Source: Thermoplasma sp. Kam2015 (lineage in GTDB: Archaea > Thermoplasmatota > Thermoplasmata > Thermoplasmatales > Thermoplasmataceae). From it: a stretch of DNA of 64,000 nt. The notes below the pieces were generated by a model that was not told the DNA's origin, made no database searches, and saw nothing but the letters and a program-made list of their open reading frames with translations. Shown here piece after piece: positions 38,044-49,035 of this stretch. The position numbers and the translations under genes were made by a program. The stretch lies in assembly GCF_003205235.1 (NCBI RefSeq), contig NZ_QJSM01000020.1, forward strand, positions 62,001 to 126,000, read 5' to 3'. How positions within the stretch are numbered: the stretch's first letter is position 1; every line of letters begins with the position of its first letter.

Positions 38044-38880
38044 TCATATCACCTCATATTTTTCTCTAAGCATTTCAATTCCAGCATCTATATCCTCAAA
38101 TTGATATTTAATTATCCTCTTTGCCCTTTCATTATTTAGAGAAGAATCATATGGACGCTTGGCTAATAGTGTCTTCCTTTCACCTTCCATAATTATTCTT
38201 CCGCGGTCAATACCTAACCTTTCTTTGATTCTTGTTGCAAAATCAAAACGTGATATCCTAGGCCCAGAAACGTGGATGATGCCATAGAGACGCCTTGAAA
38301 TGATCTCCCTGATGGCAAAAGCAAGCTGTCTAACGTGTATGGGAGAATAATACGAATCTATGCATGTAACGGTGCCTCCGGATCTCAATGTCTTAGCTAC
38401 ATACAGGGGGAAATTAGTCTTGACGCCATATACCCCAGATGTCCGAATAACTAGCGAATCATCGTATGATAATGCAAACGCCTCTCCCATAAGCTTGCTT
38501 AGACCGTAGTAATTTATGGGATTCGGAATGTCGGACTCACTATAATTACCCTTTGATCCGTCAAATACATAATCTGTGGATATATGAATTAGATATGAAC
38601 CGACAACGGAGGCGGCACGTGCTATGTGTTTCACCGCTATGGAATTGACACCGTAAGCCTCGTCTGCATGGGTCTCGCAGTAGTCTACATCTGTAATAGC
38701 TGCTGCATTCACTATAACATCAGGTGATACCTTCATTATCGTGTCTTCGATAGAGTTCGTATTTCTCAGATCAAGATGTAAATCCGACTTTTCACGCCTC
38801 GAGGTTCCAATCGCATCATCGATAATATTCATCAATTCAGAACCAAGCTGTCCATCTTTGCCTATTATTAATGTTATCAT
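38044..38880 (-). CDS. rmlD: dTDP-4-dehydrorhamnose reductase
   Basis: A 278-residue RmlD. GKDGQLGSEL is the cofactor loop, VNAAAITDVDYCETH is conserved, ISTDYVFDG holds the catalytic Thr region and NYYGLSKLMGEA the Tyr/Lys pair. It reduces dTDP-4-keto-rhamnose with NAD(P)H to dTDP-L-rhamnose. ATG at 38880 shares one base with the stop of rmlA (TAATG), so the two are coupled; the in-frame GTG further up is not needed. Confidence 0.92.
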   Translation of the reverse strand: MITLIIGKDGQLGSELMNIIDDAIGTSRREKSDLHLDLRNTNSIEDTIMKVSPDVIVNAAAITDVDYCETHADEAYGVNSIAVKHIARAASVVGSYLIHISTDYVFDGSKGNYSESDIPNPINYYGLSKLMGEAFALSYDDSLVIRTSGVYGVKTNFPLYVAKTLRSGGTVTCIDSYYSPIHVRQLAFAIREIISRRLYGIIHVSGPRISRFDFATRIKERLGIDRGRIIMEGERKTLLAKRPYDSSLNNERAKRIIKYQFEDIDAGIEMLREKYEVI

Positions 38881-39929
38881 TACCATCCCCTCACGATGCT
38901 TGTCTTCTCACCAACTACGATCCTATAATGTGAATTTTTTCCGTCTCCTGCGATCTTTGACTCACTTCCAATTATGGATTCAGAAATTCTAATGTTATTT
39001 ACCACTGAAGAATCTAATATCAGTGAATATTCTATATCTGCATCCTTGACCTCTGAGCGATCGCCTATGGTTGTATAAGGGCCGACCCTGGCATTCTCGA
39101 TCGTAACGTTATTGCCAATATGAACTGGACCTATAATCTTTGAATTATGTATAATGCTTCCATATCCTATGAAGGATCTGCCCAGTACTTCTGAATTTTC
39201 TATCGATCCGAAATTCTTCTCTTTGCCGAATCTGTCCAGGAGCTTCATATTCGCCTCGAGCAAGTCGTTTGGGTTTCCGGTGTCCTTCCACCAGCTCTCG
39301 GCGATCTTAAAGGTGACTTTACGATGATCGTCGATCATATCCTGCAGCGCTTCGGTTATCTCAAGCTCGTTTCTCCAGCTCGGCTTTAATTCGGCGATGT
39401 AATCGAAGACGATCGGCTTGAAGTAGTATACGCCTATGAGCGCTAGATCGGATATGATCTCCTTCGGCTTTTCGACGAGCTTCACTATACGATCGCCATC
39501 TGTTACTGCAACGCCGAATGCCCTTGGATCTTTAACATGAGCAAGGAGGAGGGACGCGTCGCTGCCATTGGACGCGATAGGAAGGATATCGTCAAAGAGA
39601 ACGTTGTCGCCTAAATATACGATGAAATCATCGTTGTCGATGAAATCCTTACACCGGTATATAGCCTCTGCTATGCCCCTGGCCTTTCCTTGATAAATAT
39701 ATTCTATGTTGACGCCGAATTTTCTACCATCACCATAATATTCAATGACCTTTCTTGGGCTGTTTTCTCCCAAAACGATAGCTATATTGTCTACACCGGC
39801 GTCCTTCAATTTCTCCAAGGCCCATTGGGATATGGGCTTACCAGCAATGTTTATGAGCTGCTTTGGGCCTGTATGCGTAAGAGGACGTAAACGCGTACCT
39901 TGGCCTCCATGGAGGATGATACCTTTCAT
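38880..39929 (-). CDS. rmlA: Glucose-1-phosphate thymidylyltransferase, long archaeal form
   Basis: A 349-residue nucleotidyltransferase. The N-terminal domain has the GGQGTRLRPLTHTGPKQL signature, followed by YLGDNVLFDD (metal site), VEKPKE and the LEITEALQ segment. From about residue 245 hexapeptide-like repeats (GSIIHNSKIIGPVHIGNN) form a left-handed beta-helix, as in long archaeal and streptomycete RmlA. It makes dTDP-glucose from glucose-1-phosphate and dTTP. It is first in the operon, with ATTTATAAAT 26 bases before the ATG, which supports ATG 39929 over GTG 39932. Confidence 0.93.
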   Translation of the reverse strand: MKGIILHGGQGTRLRPLTHTGPKQLINIAGKPISQWALEKLKDAGVDNIAIVLGENSPRKVIEYYGDGRKFGVNIEYIYQGKARGIAEAIYRCKDFIDNDDFIVYLGDNVLFDDILPIASNGSDASLLLAHVKDPRAFGVAVTDGDRIVKLVEKPKEIISDLALIGVYYFKPIVFDYIAELKPSWRNELEITEALQDMIDDHRKVTFKIAESWWKDTGNPNDLLEANMKLLDRFGKEKNFGSIENSEVLGRSFIGYGSIIHNSKIIGPVHIGNNVTIENARVGPYTTIGDRSEVKDADIEYSLILDSSVVNNIRISESIIGSESKIAGDGKNSHYRIVVGEKTSIVRGW

Positions 39930-39950
39930 CACAAGCTTTATGATGTAGCT

Positions 39951-39960
39951 ATTTATAAAT
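39951..39960 (-). promoter_or_regulatory. TATA box of the rml operon
   Basis: ATTTATAAAT is centred 26 bases upstream of the rmlA ATG at 39929 and is the only evident promoter for rmlA-rmlD-rmlC-epimerase-rmlB'. Confidence 0.65.
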
Positions 39961-40422
39961 TTACTCAGCTGATTTTTATGGAAAATAAAATAATTATATC
40001 TATCAGCTAATGTATTAATAAGAAAGTATTATTTTTATTCCTACTTAAATAATTGTGAAATATATCAACAAATGATCCCATGATCAAAGATTGCCGTAAA
40101 ATATGTATAGTTTTTCTCGTACTGGAGACGAGATAGGAGATTAAAAATCTTGCATACAGATTTTCAACAATTGATTTAAAAATAGGCCTTCTATTTTATA
40201 GTTCTACGCTGATAATTTTCAAGAATCCGACATAGACATGCTATCTTGGCTCTATGGAGTTAGCGTAGATGACATTACTTAATTTAGGCAAGACTAGAAT
40301 GTCAATATGCTAATCCTCTATAGACATGCAATGTATATTAAGATCCATAGTATATTAGAATAATATTCCTTAATTCTTTGATAAATCCATGTAATCAAAT
40401 TATAAAATATCAAAAAGAAATT
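39961..40422. other. AT-rich spacer, no gene seen
   Basis: About 460 bp between divergent units. A short open stretch at 40202-40279 spells a protein-like string (SDIDMLSWLYGVSVDD) ending in a stop but has no start or family; it may be a leftover gene end. Confidence 0.35.
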
Positions 40423-40450
40423 CTATTATAAAAAATCCGTATAACTTAAC

Positions 40451-41509
40451 GTGGCTATTCCAACTAAAATCATGAATATGAGCAGAAGGCGATGTCCCAT
40501 TGAAAAAAGCAACGAGAGTGTCTTCTTTAGTCTTGTTGATTACCGCAACAACTACTTTATGAGCGATGATCCTGATAAAATTATTGAATTCTATGAAGGA
40601 TTCGAAAACCGCGATCAGCTTATTCAATGGATGAAGGAAAGACCAAAGGGCGCATCTTATATACACGAAGTAGAAGGCGATAAGGACATAATCGTTGTTA
40701 TACCAACTGCGGACTTCAACGGTAAATACGCAAAGACTTGTCGAGAGGAGATATTCAAAGGTCTGCACATGGTATTCATTGAGAGCGGAGAGATACCGGA
40801 TCCGTACTTCAACTATTCTCATAGCGTAAACGTTGGAGTTAAAAAAGCGATGGAGTACGAACCAAAATGGATAATCGTTTCGAACGATGACATGGAAAAA
40901 ATTGATGATATATCTATTTTAATAAAGGATTTACGGGATATAGATCCTGTTGAGGTCAAAACGGTTTATATTGCGAGTTCAGAATACCATAGTACAAAGA
41001 GAATCATAATTAAAAAGCGATTTCTGTACAGTCATATAATTCTTCTTAAGCGGCTCATTCTTAATGGACGTGAGTTGCACGAACTTACGAAGAGGAGGAT
41101 CAAATTGGAGAAAAAATTTTATTGTTCATATATAATTGCTCCGGAAAATCTAATATATAAAGTTCTTGGGAGGGTCGTTGGATCTATGATCGTTGGCATG
41201 TCTTTTTGGATCTTCGGAAAAGTTTTGATTTCTGAATATAACGGAAGTATTTTTGACGAAACATTCATAAATGACAGTGAGGATATAGATCTATCATTTA
41301 GACTATCAAGCAGGAATTTGAAATATGGGAGATCTTCCTATAGAATTGGAGATAGGATCGGATCAAGTTTAGGTTCTTATAGAAATAAGAAACTAAATAT
41401 GATCGGATTCGGAATAAATTCTAAAAATATGCTATCGGGCGTTATAAGGGAATTCCGGTCTATAGCAAGTGTAGTGTACCTAAATTCAAAAGACTTCAAA
41501 GGATTATAA
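40451..41509 (+). CDS. Family 2-like glycosyltransferase
   Basis: A 352-residue protein starting with GTG at 40451, supported by TTATAAAAAA about 24 bases upstream. A GT-A core starts near residue 80: DIIVVIPTADFNGKYAKTC, FNYSHSVNVGVKKAME, PKWIIVSNDDMEK (DD metal site) and a late FINDSEDIDLSFRL. The order of motifs matches the two GT2 paralogues at 33-35 kb, but the N-terminal 75 residues and a basic insertion around 180-225 are specific to it. Confidence 0.78.
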   Translation: MAIPTKIMNMSRRRCPIEKSNESVFFSLVDYRNNYFMSDDPDKIIEFYEGFENRDQLIQWMKERPKGASYIHEVEGDKDIIVVIPTADFNGKYAKTCREEIFKGLHMVFIESGEIPDPYFNYSHSVNVGVKKAMEYEPKWIIVSNDDMEKIDDISILIKDLRDIDPVEVKTVYIASSEYHSTKRIIIKKRFLYSHIILLKRLILNGRELHELTKRRIKLEKKFYCSYIIAPENLIYKVLGRVVGSMIVGMSFWIFGKVLISEYNGSIFDETFINDSEDIDLSFRLSSRNLKYGRSSYRIGDRIGSSLGSYRNKKLNMIGFGINSKNMLSGVIREFRSIASVVYLNSKDFKGL

Positions 41510-41575
41510 CCTCCATACATTTTTAAAATAATTTAAAAATAGTATAGTTTTTTAAGCGGAAAATCATACTTGAGC

Positions 41576-42817
41576 ATGAAAATAGGTATAACGGGTCCAG
41601 ATCTCATTTTATCCCACGGCGGAGCTCAAAATCATACACTTAATGTTATCAGAATCCTTTCAAATTATTTCGAATTCATATATTTTCCAGATCCTTACTT
41701 TTATGATAAATATAGGCATTACAGAAATGCTGTTAAAGAGCGAGTTAAAACTATGACCTTGGAAGGCCTAAAGTTGCCATCCTCTTTTGACGCAATCCTA
41801 GATGAAAATTATAGCTATAATGAGATAATCAAAATCTATTCCGAAGAACAGTTTGATTATATCTTTGATTTTGATTTTAACAGCAGGAGTATCATACCAT
41901 ATGATTTTATTACAGTTTTTAGCAAAATTAAGAACGTCAAATTTGGAGTGGCATTACAGGGTCTTGCTGACATTAGTCTAAGATTGCCGAAATTTTTTTT
42001 TGATACCATTCGCCTAGATGGGGGCTTTAAGATACCGTTGTTCAGGGCGTACCAATATTTCATGAGAAAGGTTATGATATACAAGCTTACGCATGCTGAA
42101 AATAATAATATAATAATGATAATGAATAAGAATTACTGGGAGAACATAAGGCTGGAGGATCATAATGTCAGGATCCTTTTTCCTTCGAATGGTTGGCTAA
42201 ACAATATAACATCGGATGGAAATTTAACAAATTTAGATAATATACTGATGAAAAAGCAAGAAAAAATCATCTATTTTGCTAGGCTGAGTTACGGCAAGGG
42301 TCTATTTGACATACCCAAAATTCTTCTGGCGATATCGGATAAAAGGAAGATAAAACTCACAGTAGTGGGAAAATTCGAATATGAGGATGAAAGGATAAGG
42401 TTTTTCAGAATGCTTGAGAAATATGGTTTATCAGATCTTGTTGACTATCGGGGTTTTCTCGGTGATAAGGAACTCTATGAAGAGATCCTTTCCTCTAAAG
42501 TAATGCTATATCCTAGCCATAGCGATTCATTTTCTATCGCTATTCTTCAGGCCCTTTCGCTCCGAACGCCAGTTGTTGCATATAACATCGCTGGTCTCCG
42601 TATTTATTCCGGTCTCTCTGCCGTGAAGCTTGTCGATGAATTTGATTATGATGCCATGGCAGATGCTGTAATTGATTTTATAAGCAAGGGAAATTACGAT
42701 GATCTTTTCAGCGATGCAAATTTAAAAGAATTTCTTAGGCTTCATACTTGGGAAAACGTTGCAGAACAGTACAAAGACGTCTTCGCTAGAATAGCCGAAG
42801 ATTTAAAAATAAAATGA
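41576..42817 (+). CDS. Family 4 glycosyltransferase
   Basis: A 413-residue GT-B enzyme. The N-terminus GITGPDLILSHGGAQNHTLN has the GGA acceptor loop; the donor half has IYFARLSYGKGLFDIPKILL, YRGFLGDKELYEEI, LYPSHSDSFSIAILQALSL and the E/S-rich site. ATG at 41576 fits a TTTTTTAAG box about 25 bases upstream better than the TTG at 41570. It is followed after 34 bases by another GT4 gene on the same strand. Confidence 0.86.
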   Translation: MKIGITGPDLILSHGGAQNHTLNVIRILSNYFEFIYFPDPYFYDKYRHYRNAVKERVKTMTLEGLKLPSSFDAILDENYSYNEIIKIYSEEQFDYIFDFDFNSRSIIPYDFITVFSKIKNVKFGVALQGLADISLRLPKFFFDTIRLDGGFKIPLFRAYQYFMRKVMIYKLTHAENNNIIMIMNKNYWENIRLEDHNVRILFPSNGWLNNITSDGNLTNLDNILMKKQEKIIYFARLSYGKGLFDIPKILLAISDKRKIKLTVVGKFEYEDERIRFFRMLEKYGLSDLVDYRGFLGDKELYEEILSSKVMLYPSHSDSFSIAILQALSLRTPVVAYNIAGLRIYSGLSAVKLVDEFDYDAMADAVIDFISKGNYDDLFSDANLKEFLRLHTWENVAEQYKDVFARIAEDLKIK

Positions 42818-42851
42818 CTTAAATTTATTATGGCATATGGCATTTCGATTT

Positions 42852-43925
42852 ATGGAAGGTGCCATCATCGATGAGTTCACTAGGGTAGGCGGCGGTCAAG
42901 TCTTATCGAGATTGATTGCACATACATTCAGCGAGAATGGCATGACCGTACATTTCGTAACAGATTCGAGGCATCCCTTTCTAGATCTTAAAGTGAACAT
43001 GATCGAGACCCATTATGATTACAGGGAGAATATGCCTTACATCCTTTTATTGCGAAAGATTATGCAGACAAGAGCAGACTTAAAGAATATCTTCTCAAAA
43101 TATAAGTTTGATATAACTTTCAATAACCACCCTAACATGTTCCTTTATAACGCGGACATCAATGCGCTTCATGGATTTTCATTCTTGGATCCCATAATAG
43201 ATGAGTATGGAAACATAGAGAAAAGGTTTATTTTTGAGGCCATAAAGCGTTCGCATCTTTATGACATATACGATGGTGCTGTCTTTTATGTCAATAGCAA
43301 GTATACTCTTGGTCTTGCCAAGAGTCTGTTTCCAAGACTTGGCATAAAACCAAGGATCATGAAAGTTATCTACATTCCCGTAGAACCCAAAGAAAAGGTG
43401 GATCTTTCGAATAAGATGGATAATACGGTAATCTCAATAGGCAGAATAAATAAAGGAAAGAATTATGATTTGCTCATGGATATTGCTCGAAAACTTGACG
43501 ATTACAGGTTTTACATAGTAGGGGCGGTGAACGAAGGAGACGAGAAATATTATGATTATTTGATGAGGATAAAACCCAAGAACGTAGAGATCATTCCAAA
43601 TGCTGATGAATCAACAAAGAATAGCCTGTTGAAGAAAAGCTCGATATACCTACATACTAATAGGAAGGAAAACTATGGCATATCCATATTAGAAGCAATG
43701 TCATACGGCATCATTCCCGTTGTGCCTAAGAGCGGAGGCCCTTGGCTAGACATAACTGAAGAGGGAAAATATGGATATGGCTATGGTAGTGTGGAGGAAG
43801 CTGTTGAAGTTATTGGATCAATTGATCAAAACAGGCGTATCGAGGTATATGAGTCTATGGGAAGGTTTTCATATGATAAATTCAAGCAGGGAATAGAAGA
43901 TCTTATGAACACAGCAATGAAATGA
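42852..43925 (+). CDS. Family 4 glycosyltransferase, paralogue of the 25-kb gene
   Basis: A 357-residue GT-B enzyme from ATG at 42852; another ATG at 42837 would add five residues. The chosen start aligns with the paralogue at 25042. Donor-site motifs are ISIGRINKGKNYDLLMDIAR, LHTNRKENYGISILEAMSYG and VPKSGGPWLDI. The shared TFNNHPNMFLYNA in the N-terminal half marks the pair. It probably forms an operon with the preceding GT4 gene. Confidence 0.85.
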   Translation: MEGAIIDEFTRVGGGQVLSRLIAHTFSENGMTVHFVTDSRHPFLDLKVNMIETHYDYRENMPYILLLRKIMQTRADLKNIFSKYKFDITFNNHPNMFLYNADINALHGFSFLDPIIDEYGNIEKRFIFEAIKRSHLYDIYDGAVFYVNSKYTLGLAKSLFPRLGIKPRIMKVIYIPVEPKEKVDLSNKMDNTVISIGRINKGKNYDLLMDIARKLDDYRFYIVGAVNEGDEKYYDYLMRIKPKNVEIIPNADESTKNSLLKKSSIYLHTNRKENYGISILEAMSYGIIPVVPKSGGPWLDITEEGKYGYGYGSVEEAVEVIGSIDQNRRIEVYESMGRFSYDKFKQGIEDLMNTAMK

Positions 43926-44124
43926 ATTGTTGATGATATGTTCTTCATAAGAAAATTTCATTCAGTTTCTTATCCTCTCAGCCCCTATATCCCAGAATTT
44001 AATTTTCAATTTTTTCATTCTATGGGTTATGATCTTAGATTATTCTAGAGTTTGAGAAAATAACTTAATAAAATTATTTTTGGAGTGTTTCTATTATCAA
44101 TTACAACGATAATACCAACATGTT

Positions 44125-45310
44125 AGTTCAAGATGATCATTGGTGTCACGAATTTTGTCTAAACCCCGGAACAAGAGAGGTAAATCCCATGCGCCAGGAG
44201 ACATACCTCTGCTGAACGAAACGGAGGTACTTGTAAAGATGGAAGTTGTAAAGAAGACTGTGATGGGATGCCCTAAGAGCTTAATGAGGACAGAAAGGGA
44301 TATTTTTGAAGAACACGGCGGTCTGAAGAATGGATTCTATTAGAGAGGCATCAGAACGAAGTATGGGGGTAGAAGGGCCTGCAGTTCCAAGAGAAAGGAG
44401 GGCAATTTCAGAACCGGAATATTTGATACTTATACAAGGTTCATTGAAATAGATGTATCAATAGTATCCCCCTACTCAAAAGGCATGTCAACAATAAAAT
44501 CCCCAGAAATTCTGGGAGCGATACTCTAGAGTCGCTGCTGAAGATCCTCCATATCAAAAATAACATATGCGAGTATAGAGGTGAAGAGACTCCAGAACAG
44601 TTCTCTTGATTAAAGGTACATAGCCATATCCTTTGATGCGCAGTTCTTCTTCTTAAGAAGCGATACAGTTGAAAAGGAGCCTATTTTCTTTCCAATGAGC
44701 ATCAAGGAATCTGGGGAATATTAGATACTTGGCTTCTACACAGCTATAAAGGAATCCCACAACTCCCATGTGGAGGTTGTGAAGGATCTCTACAACAGAT
44801 GAGTCAGGGAACCTCTGTGGTTCATAGCCGATGAAATACCAAAGCTCGATGAGGAAATAAGGAAGATATATCTAAGATCAGATTTCCAGATCTGCGCGAT
44901 GCATCAAGGGACTTCGTATCAGAGATGGGGGAGGCGGACAAGACGATAGTAGACAGACAGTTCAGGGGGCATTTCCATCTGAAATAAGGGAATACAGCCT
45001 TGAGAGATTCAATGAATCGGATCCTTATGAAAGAAGCATCCAAGACGGGTATACAGTGTGGAGAGGAAGTTAAACTATCTCTTCACCTATCTTCAGTACC
45101 CTCAGGCAATAAGGAAATCGATGAATAGCAGCAACATCATTGAATACGAACAGAAAGATCAGAAGATGAATAGAGATAATAGAATTCTTACCCATGAAGG
45201 AATCCGCTTTAAAAATCATATATCTTAGGGTCACAGAGCTCAATGCGAAATGGTCTCATAGAATTATAAACGGATATTTTAAATGTAGGGACGAGTTGGA
45301 ATAAATGTTC
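44125..45310 (+). mobile_element. Degenerate IS256 (mutator)-family transposase
   Basis: A string of broken frames over about 1.2 kb on the plus strand spells a mutator-type transposase in pieces: KNGFY then RTKYGG, GNFRTGIFDTYTRF and SKGMSTIKSPEILG near the N-terminus, KLDEEIRKIYL in the middle, and LFTYLQYPQAIRKSMNSSNI plus the conserved IEF-LPHEGIRFK end. At least ten stops and shifts interrupt it. The left side shares its first 200 bases with the second copy at 55645-56505. Not functional; it sits between a GT4 gene and the intact DUF2079 gene. Confidence 0.75.
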
Positions 45311-45402
45311 AGTGAGAGGTATCCTTAAATTTACATATAATTTGGGATGCCATCGAAGGTCTTGAAAAAAATTAATATAGGATATATTCCGTTGTGGGAT
45401 TG

Positions 45403-47907
45403 ATGTCCTCGAAAATCGATGCTTTTGATGTTCTTATAGCATTTATTATATTCTGGTCCGCGTTCAATCTATGGATCATATTTTATAGTGTTTATGACTT
45501 GTCTAATGGTGGTATAATCGATACATCTACTATTCTTCAGTCCATGTTTTCAGCATTCTACGGTGATCCATTCATAAACACAGTTCCTGGAGGCTCTTTT
45601 TTCAGCGTCCATGCATCAACGATAATGTTTATGTTGCTTCCATTCTTTGCAATAGGGCACAATTTCATGACTCTTTATTCAATTCAGGACATCCTAGTAT
45701 TCTCTTCCGCAGTACCATTCTTTCTTATAGCTAAGGAAAAGCTGGATGACGAATGGTCGGCTTTTTTCATAAGCGTAGCATACATAATCAGCCCCCTTAT
45801 ACAGATCAGCGTCGTGGAAGTTCTGACGCTATTTCTTCCGTTCATTATTTTTTCTTATTACTTCTATGTAAAACATATGCATTGGGCATTCATAATAACA
45901 TTGATACTTTCCATGTCAACAATGGAGTTCAATCCCATCATAACAGCTACGCTTGGTTTTTACTTCGTCTCAAGCTTCCTGTGGAATAAATGGCATAAGG
46001 TCAGTTCGCCAAAAATCAGCAGCAAGTTGAAAAACGTTTTAAGAGAACTGAAAAGTGGACTGTTTGCGATGAAGATTAACCAGCTTAACCTGGGAGTCAT
46101 AGTTTTGATAACGTCTATTGCGTTTCTCTATTTAGATGACAGGATGATTTTATATTTTTCAAACGGAACACACCTCATAACTTCTAATCTTGCCACAAGC
46201 AACATATCTTCCCTGTCCTCTATAATAAGTACATTCAAGATTGGACTAACCTCAAAGATCGATAGCCTGCTGAGTATGAATGAACCATTCCTTTTTCTTT
46301 CCTTACTCGATCCATTTGCTCTGCTAGAGCTTCCATGGTTCTTTGCATATTCAATAACTGATTTCGGAGGATACTGGCAGCCGGGCATATATTACATGTC
46401 CGCTTATGTTTATCCATTCGCAGCAATTTCCGCCGTTTTTGGTTTGCATAGGATATACAGATTGCTGGAAGGCAGTAAGAACAAAATAAAAGTGATAAGG
46501 CACATTGCATTCCTTATCCTCATTGTTGGTATTACGTTCGCGATTTCTGACACCTTTATTCCAATGTCTCAGAGCAACATTGGTGCAAACGCATCGAATG
46601 GGTATGCGGTCCAGGAGCTGTCGTCCCTCATTCCCGTAAATGCTTCAGTATATACGGGTGTGAATGAGCTGCCGATAGTTTCATCACAGGCTTACAATAC
46701 ATGGTTTTACGGTCCAGATAGGCAGTATGTAATCTTTAAAACGATGAGCCCTCCAGATCTTACAGGCTATGGTCCTGTCGGCGTTTACGGGGAATACGCA
46801 CTCTACGAGAGAAATTACAGTGGAAATATTAAAATTTTCAAGCCCTATCTACATGGTTCATCCTCATTTCCTCTCGGATCATCATTTTCATATCATCCAC
46901 TAACTGGCTATGTCTTGCCAAAAGGAAATTATGATGTCAACTTAAATATCAATTATTTCGGAGAAGATGTTATAGATTTTGGTTCAGGCGGGAAAAGCAC
47001 ACTGTTACTAAATGACACATATGCGCTGGTATATCCGTTTAAGACGAATCAGAGTGGAAACATTATTGCAGTTACAGCGAACGATTTCATGTGGTATGGA
47101 TACTATGACATTTCGGAGATGATCACGACCTCTCTAAATATAACGTCTTCTTCAATTATAGAGGCTTATACCTATGCAACTTATCAAGATCAGTATAGTT
47201 ACGGTTATTTCCCGACTTTTGCGAATCTTAAGGCCAATCAAACGTACTACCTTTGGCTCTGGTCTTCAGGAGATCCGGGTGGTCTTTATTTTAAAGGAAG
47301 CTACGGATCATCAAATGTCTCATATATAGCGAAAATATACAACAACAGTGGTACCTCACCATATGGATATCAGTTTAACAGGATTTATGGCATAAAGGAT
47401 TCCAAGTTTATGCCTTCATTTTCTCTTATCTTTTCTTCTAGGTATATTCATTGTCCATCAAATATATCAATAAGCGTTGGTTCATATAATAAATCACAAA
47501 AAATAGATGGAGAAATAAAGCTCCATTACTCAACCAGCTCTCCCTATTTTTATATCAATTCCACGAAACTGAATGGCAGTTTGACGATATCTTATACGCT
47601 CACATCTGATACAGGGTCACCGATCATTCCGTATGTATATGCATATCCGTATGCGATGCTAGCAATTCCATTCGGGTTCGGTTTCGTATCATATTTCATT
47701 TCTGGATCTTTCCGTAGGATGAAAAAGAGAAAAGGAATGCTTTCTTACTTGCCTTTATTTGTATCATTAGCTCTCTTTTACGTCTTGTTTTCATTAAATT
47801 ACTTTGATGTCGTCCATATTTCGATGAACATATTTACTATTACAGGAATAGCATCCGCTATATCATTTTTTTACTACATACTCAATAAGTTTGGCAATAA
47901 TAAATGA
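45403..47907 (+). CDS. DUF2079 polytopic membrane protein (putative GT-C-like transferase)
   Basis: An 834-residue membrane protein. About ten hydrophobic helices in residues 1-380, a large polar, sequon-rich outer domain (residues 390-740; NAS, NYS, NDT, NIT, NVS), and four C-terminal helices. The N-terminal loop (DPFINTVPGGSFFSVHASTI) occupies the acidic first outer loop of GT-C folds, followed by a FMTLYSIQDI-like helix. ATG 45403 fits a TATA box (ATTAATATAGG) about 27 bases upstream; GTG at 45394 is an alternative. It may attach a sugar from a lipid carrier outside the membrane. It is the full-length counterpart of the broken gene at 31405. Confidence 0.75.
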   Translation: MSSKIDAFDVLIAFIIFWSAFNLWIIFYSVYDLSNGGIIDTSTILQSMFSAFYGDPFINTVPGGSFFSVHASTIMFMLLPFFAIGHNFMTLYSIQDILVFSSAVPFFLIAKEKLDDEWSAFFISVAYIISPLIQISVVEVLTLFLPFIIFSYYFYVKHMHWAFIITLILSMSTMEFNPIITATLGFYFVSSFLWNKWHKVSSPKISSKLKNVLRELKSGLFAMKINQLNLGVIVLITSIAFLYLDDRMILYFSNGTHLITSNLATSNISSLSSIISTFKIGLTSKIDSLLSMNEPFLFLSLLDPFALLELPWFFAYSITDFGGYWQPGIYYMSAYVYPFAAISAVFGLHRIYRLLEGSKNKIKVIRHIAFLILIVGITFAISDTFIPMSQSNIGANASNGYAVQELSSLIPVNASVYTGVNELPIVSSQAYNTWFYGPDRQYVIFKTMSPPDLTGYGPVGVYGEYALYERNYSGNIKIFKPYLHGSSSFPLGSSFSYHPLTGYVLPKGNYDVNLNINYFGEDVIDFGSGGKSTLLLNDTYALVYPFKTNQSGNIIAVTANDFMWYGYYDISEMITTSLNITSSSIIEAYTYATYQDQYSYGYFPTFANLKANQTYYLWLWSSGDPGGLYFKGSYGSSNVSYIAKIYNNSGTSPYGYQFNRIYGIKDSKFMPSFSLIFSSRYIHCPSNISISVGSYNKSQKIDGEIKLHYSTSSPYFYINSTKLNGSLTISYTLTSDTGSPIIPYVYAYPYAMLAIPFGFGFVSYFISGSFRRMKKRKGMLSYLPLFVSLALFYVLFSLNYFDVVHISMNIFTITGIASAISFFYYILNKFGNNK

Positions 47908-48600
47908 TATATATTTATAAAATTATTAAAAATGTTTTCAACCATATCTTTTAATTATGATCTTATTGATTGATTTTATAATGGTTTCCGAACGCAAAGA
48001 CCATCGAATCTAGCTATTAATAAAGATAGAGAAATATACTGCAAGTCCGTTGTCGTTTATTTATTTCCTTATGTATATATTACATTCACAAGGAAACATT
48101 ACAATTCTCCAGTGTATAATGTGACAATGAAACCATATAAACGTAGAATCCTGATTAATCATTTATTAAGAATAACAAGATTTTGTGATACAGCGATCTT
48201 CACTTTTAATTATCAAATTCAGACTTCCCTATTTTTCATTATACGGAATATGATAGCAAAGAGGAGAAAATTTTTGAGCCGCAAACATAAGTGAAAGAAT
48301 CGGCCTTCGTATAGCAATAGATCAAGATACAAATAATAGAGAAAAGGCATAATAATGATAGGTAAGATAAGATATCTGAAAAAATGCATTTAAATTTTAT
48401 AGTTTTTATGGTGGAGAATCGAAGGGCTTCAACCTATTTTTTCGACGAGATCACCGACGACAAAGGTTCTAAATTATTGGAAATGGGTTTTCCAGAAACC
48501 CTGACTGAAAAACTTTTTAATGATCTAATGATCAAAAAACATAAATCTTCTTTAATCAATTTTCCTAAAGGATGCAAGTAAATATAGAAACTTGGTGATC
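47908..48600. other. AT-rich spacer with no credible gene
   Basis: About 700 bp. Short open frames at 48112-48294 and 48384-48581 have no recognisable family; the second one adjoins the IS5 remnant and might be its disrupted N-terminus. No RNA gene seen. Confidence 0.4.
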
Positions 48601-48629
48601 CTTTAACAGGTATATCAGATAGGATTGAC

Positions 48630-49035
48630 TTTTAAAGCATAGGCCAATACTCTCTGATCTTTATGAAAATTATACAGAGAATGGATGAAGATCAAATTAT
48701 GATCCGGTACTTATTGCGAAGGTTCTACTATCGCAGTGATGCTGCGATCCCTCTGATCCTAGGATAGAAAAGGAGATCAGAGACTGCATATCATTCATGA
48801 ACTTCCTTGGATATTCTGAATGTTACCTGAACGGAACGCCATATGGTATTTCCGCGAGAGATAATCGAAGACTAGAAAGGATGGTATCGTTTTCAATGAG
48901 ATAAGGGATCAGATCATAGAAAAAGGAATAAGGATAAAACCAGGAACAATGCAGGATGCCTATTTCATAGAGGCAGATCAGGAGGATACGGTAAATTCAG
49001 AGCAAATGATGAAAATGGGAAAATAAATATGTAGA
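48630..49035 (+). mobile_element. Degenerate IS5-family transposase
   Basis: Broken frames on the plus strand spell the DUF772/IS5 N-terminal half: PILSDLYENYTENG, NYDPVLIAKVLLSQ, EKEIRDCISFMNFLGYSE, FNEIRDQIIEKGIRIKPGTM and the DDE-proximal QDAYFIEADQ, with GGYGKFRANDENGK in the next frame. The C-terminal catalytic half is missing. At least four stops or shifts interrupt it. Confidence 0.7.

Noticed and set aside
40202-40279. A protein-like 26-codon string before a stop
   Set aside because: It has no start codon and no recognisable family; at best it is the end of a lost gene.
48112-48294. A 60-codon plus-strand frame
   Set aside because: Low-complexity AT-rich DNA with no family, promoter or neighbour to support it.
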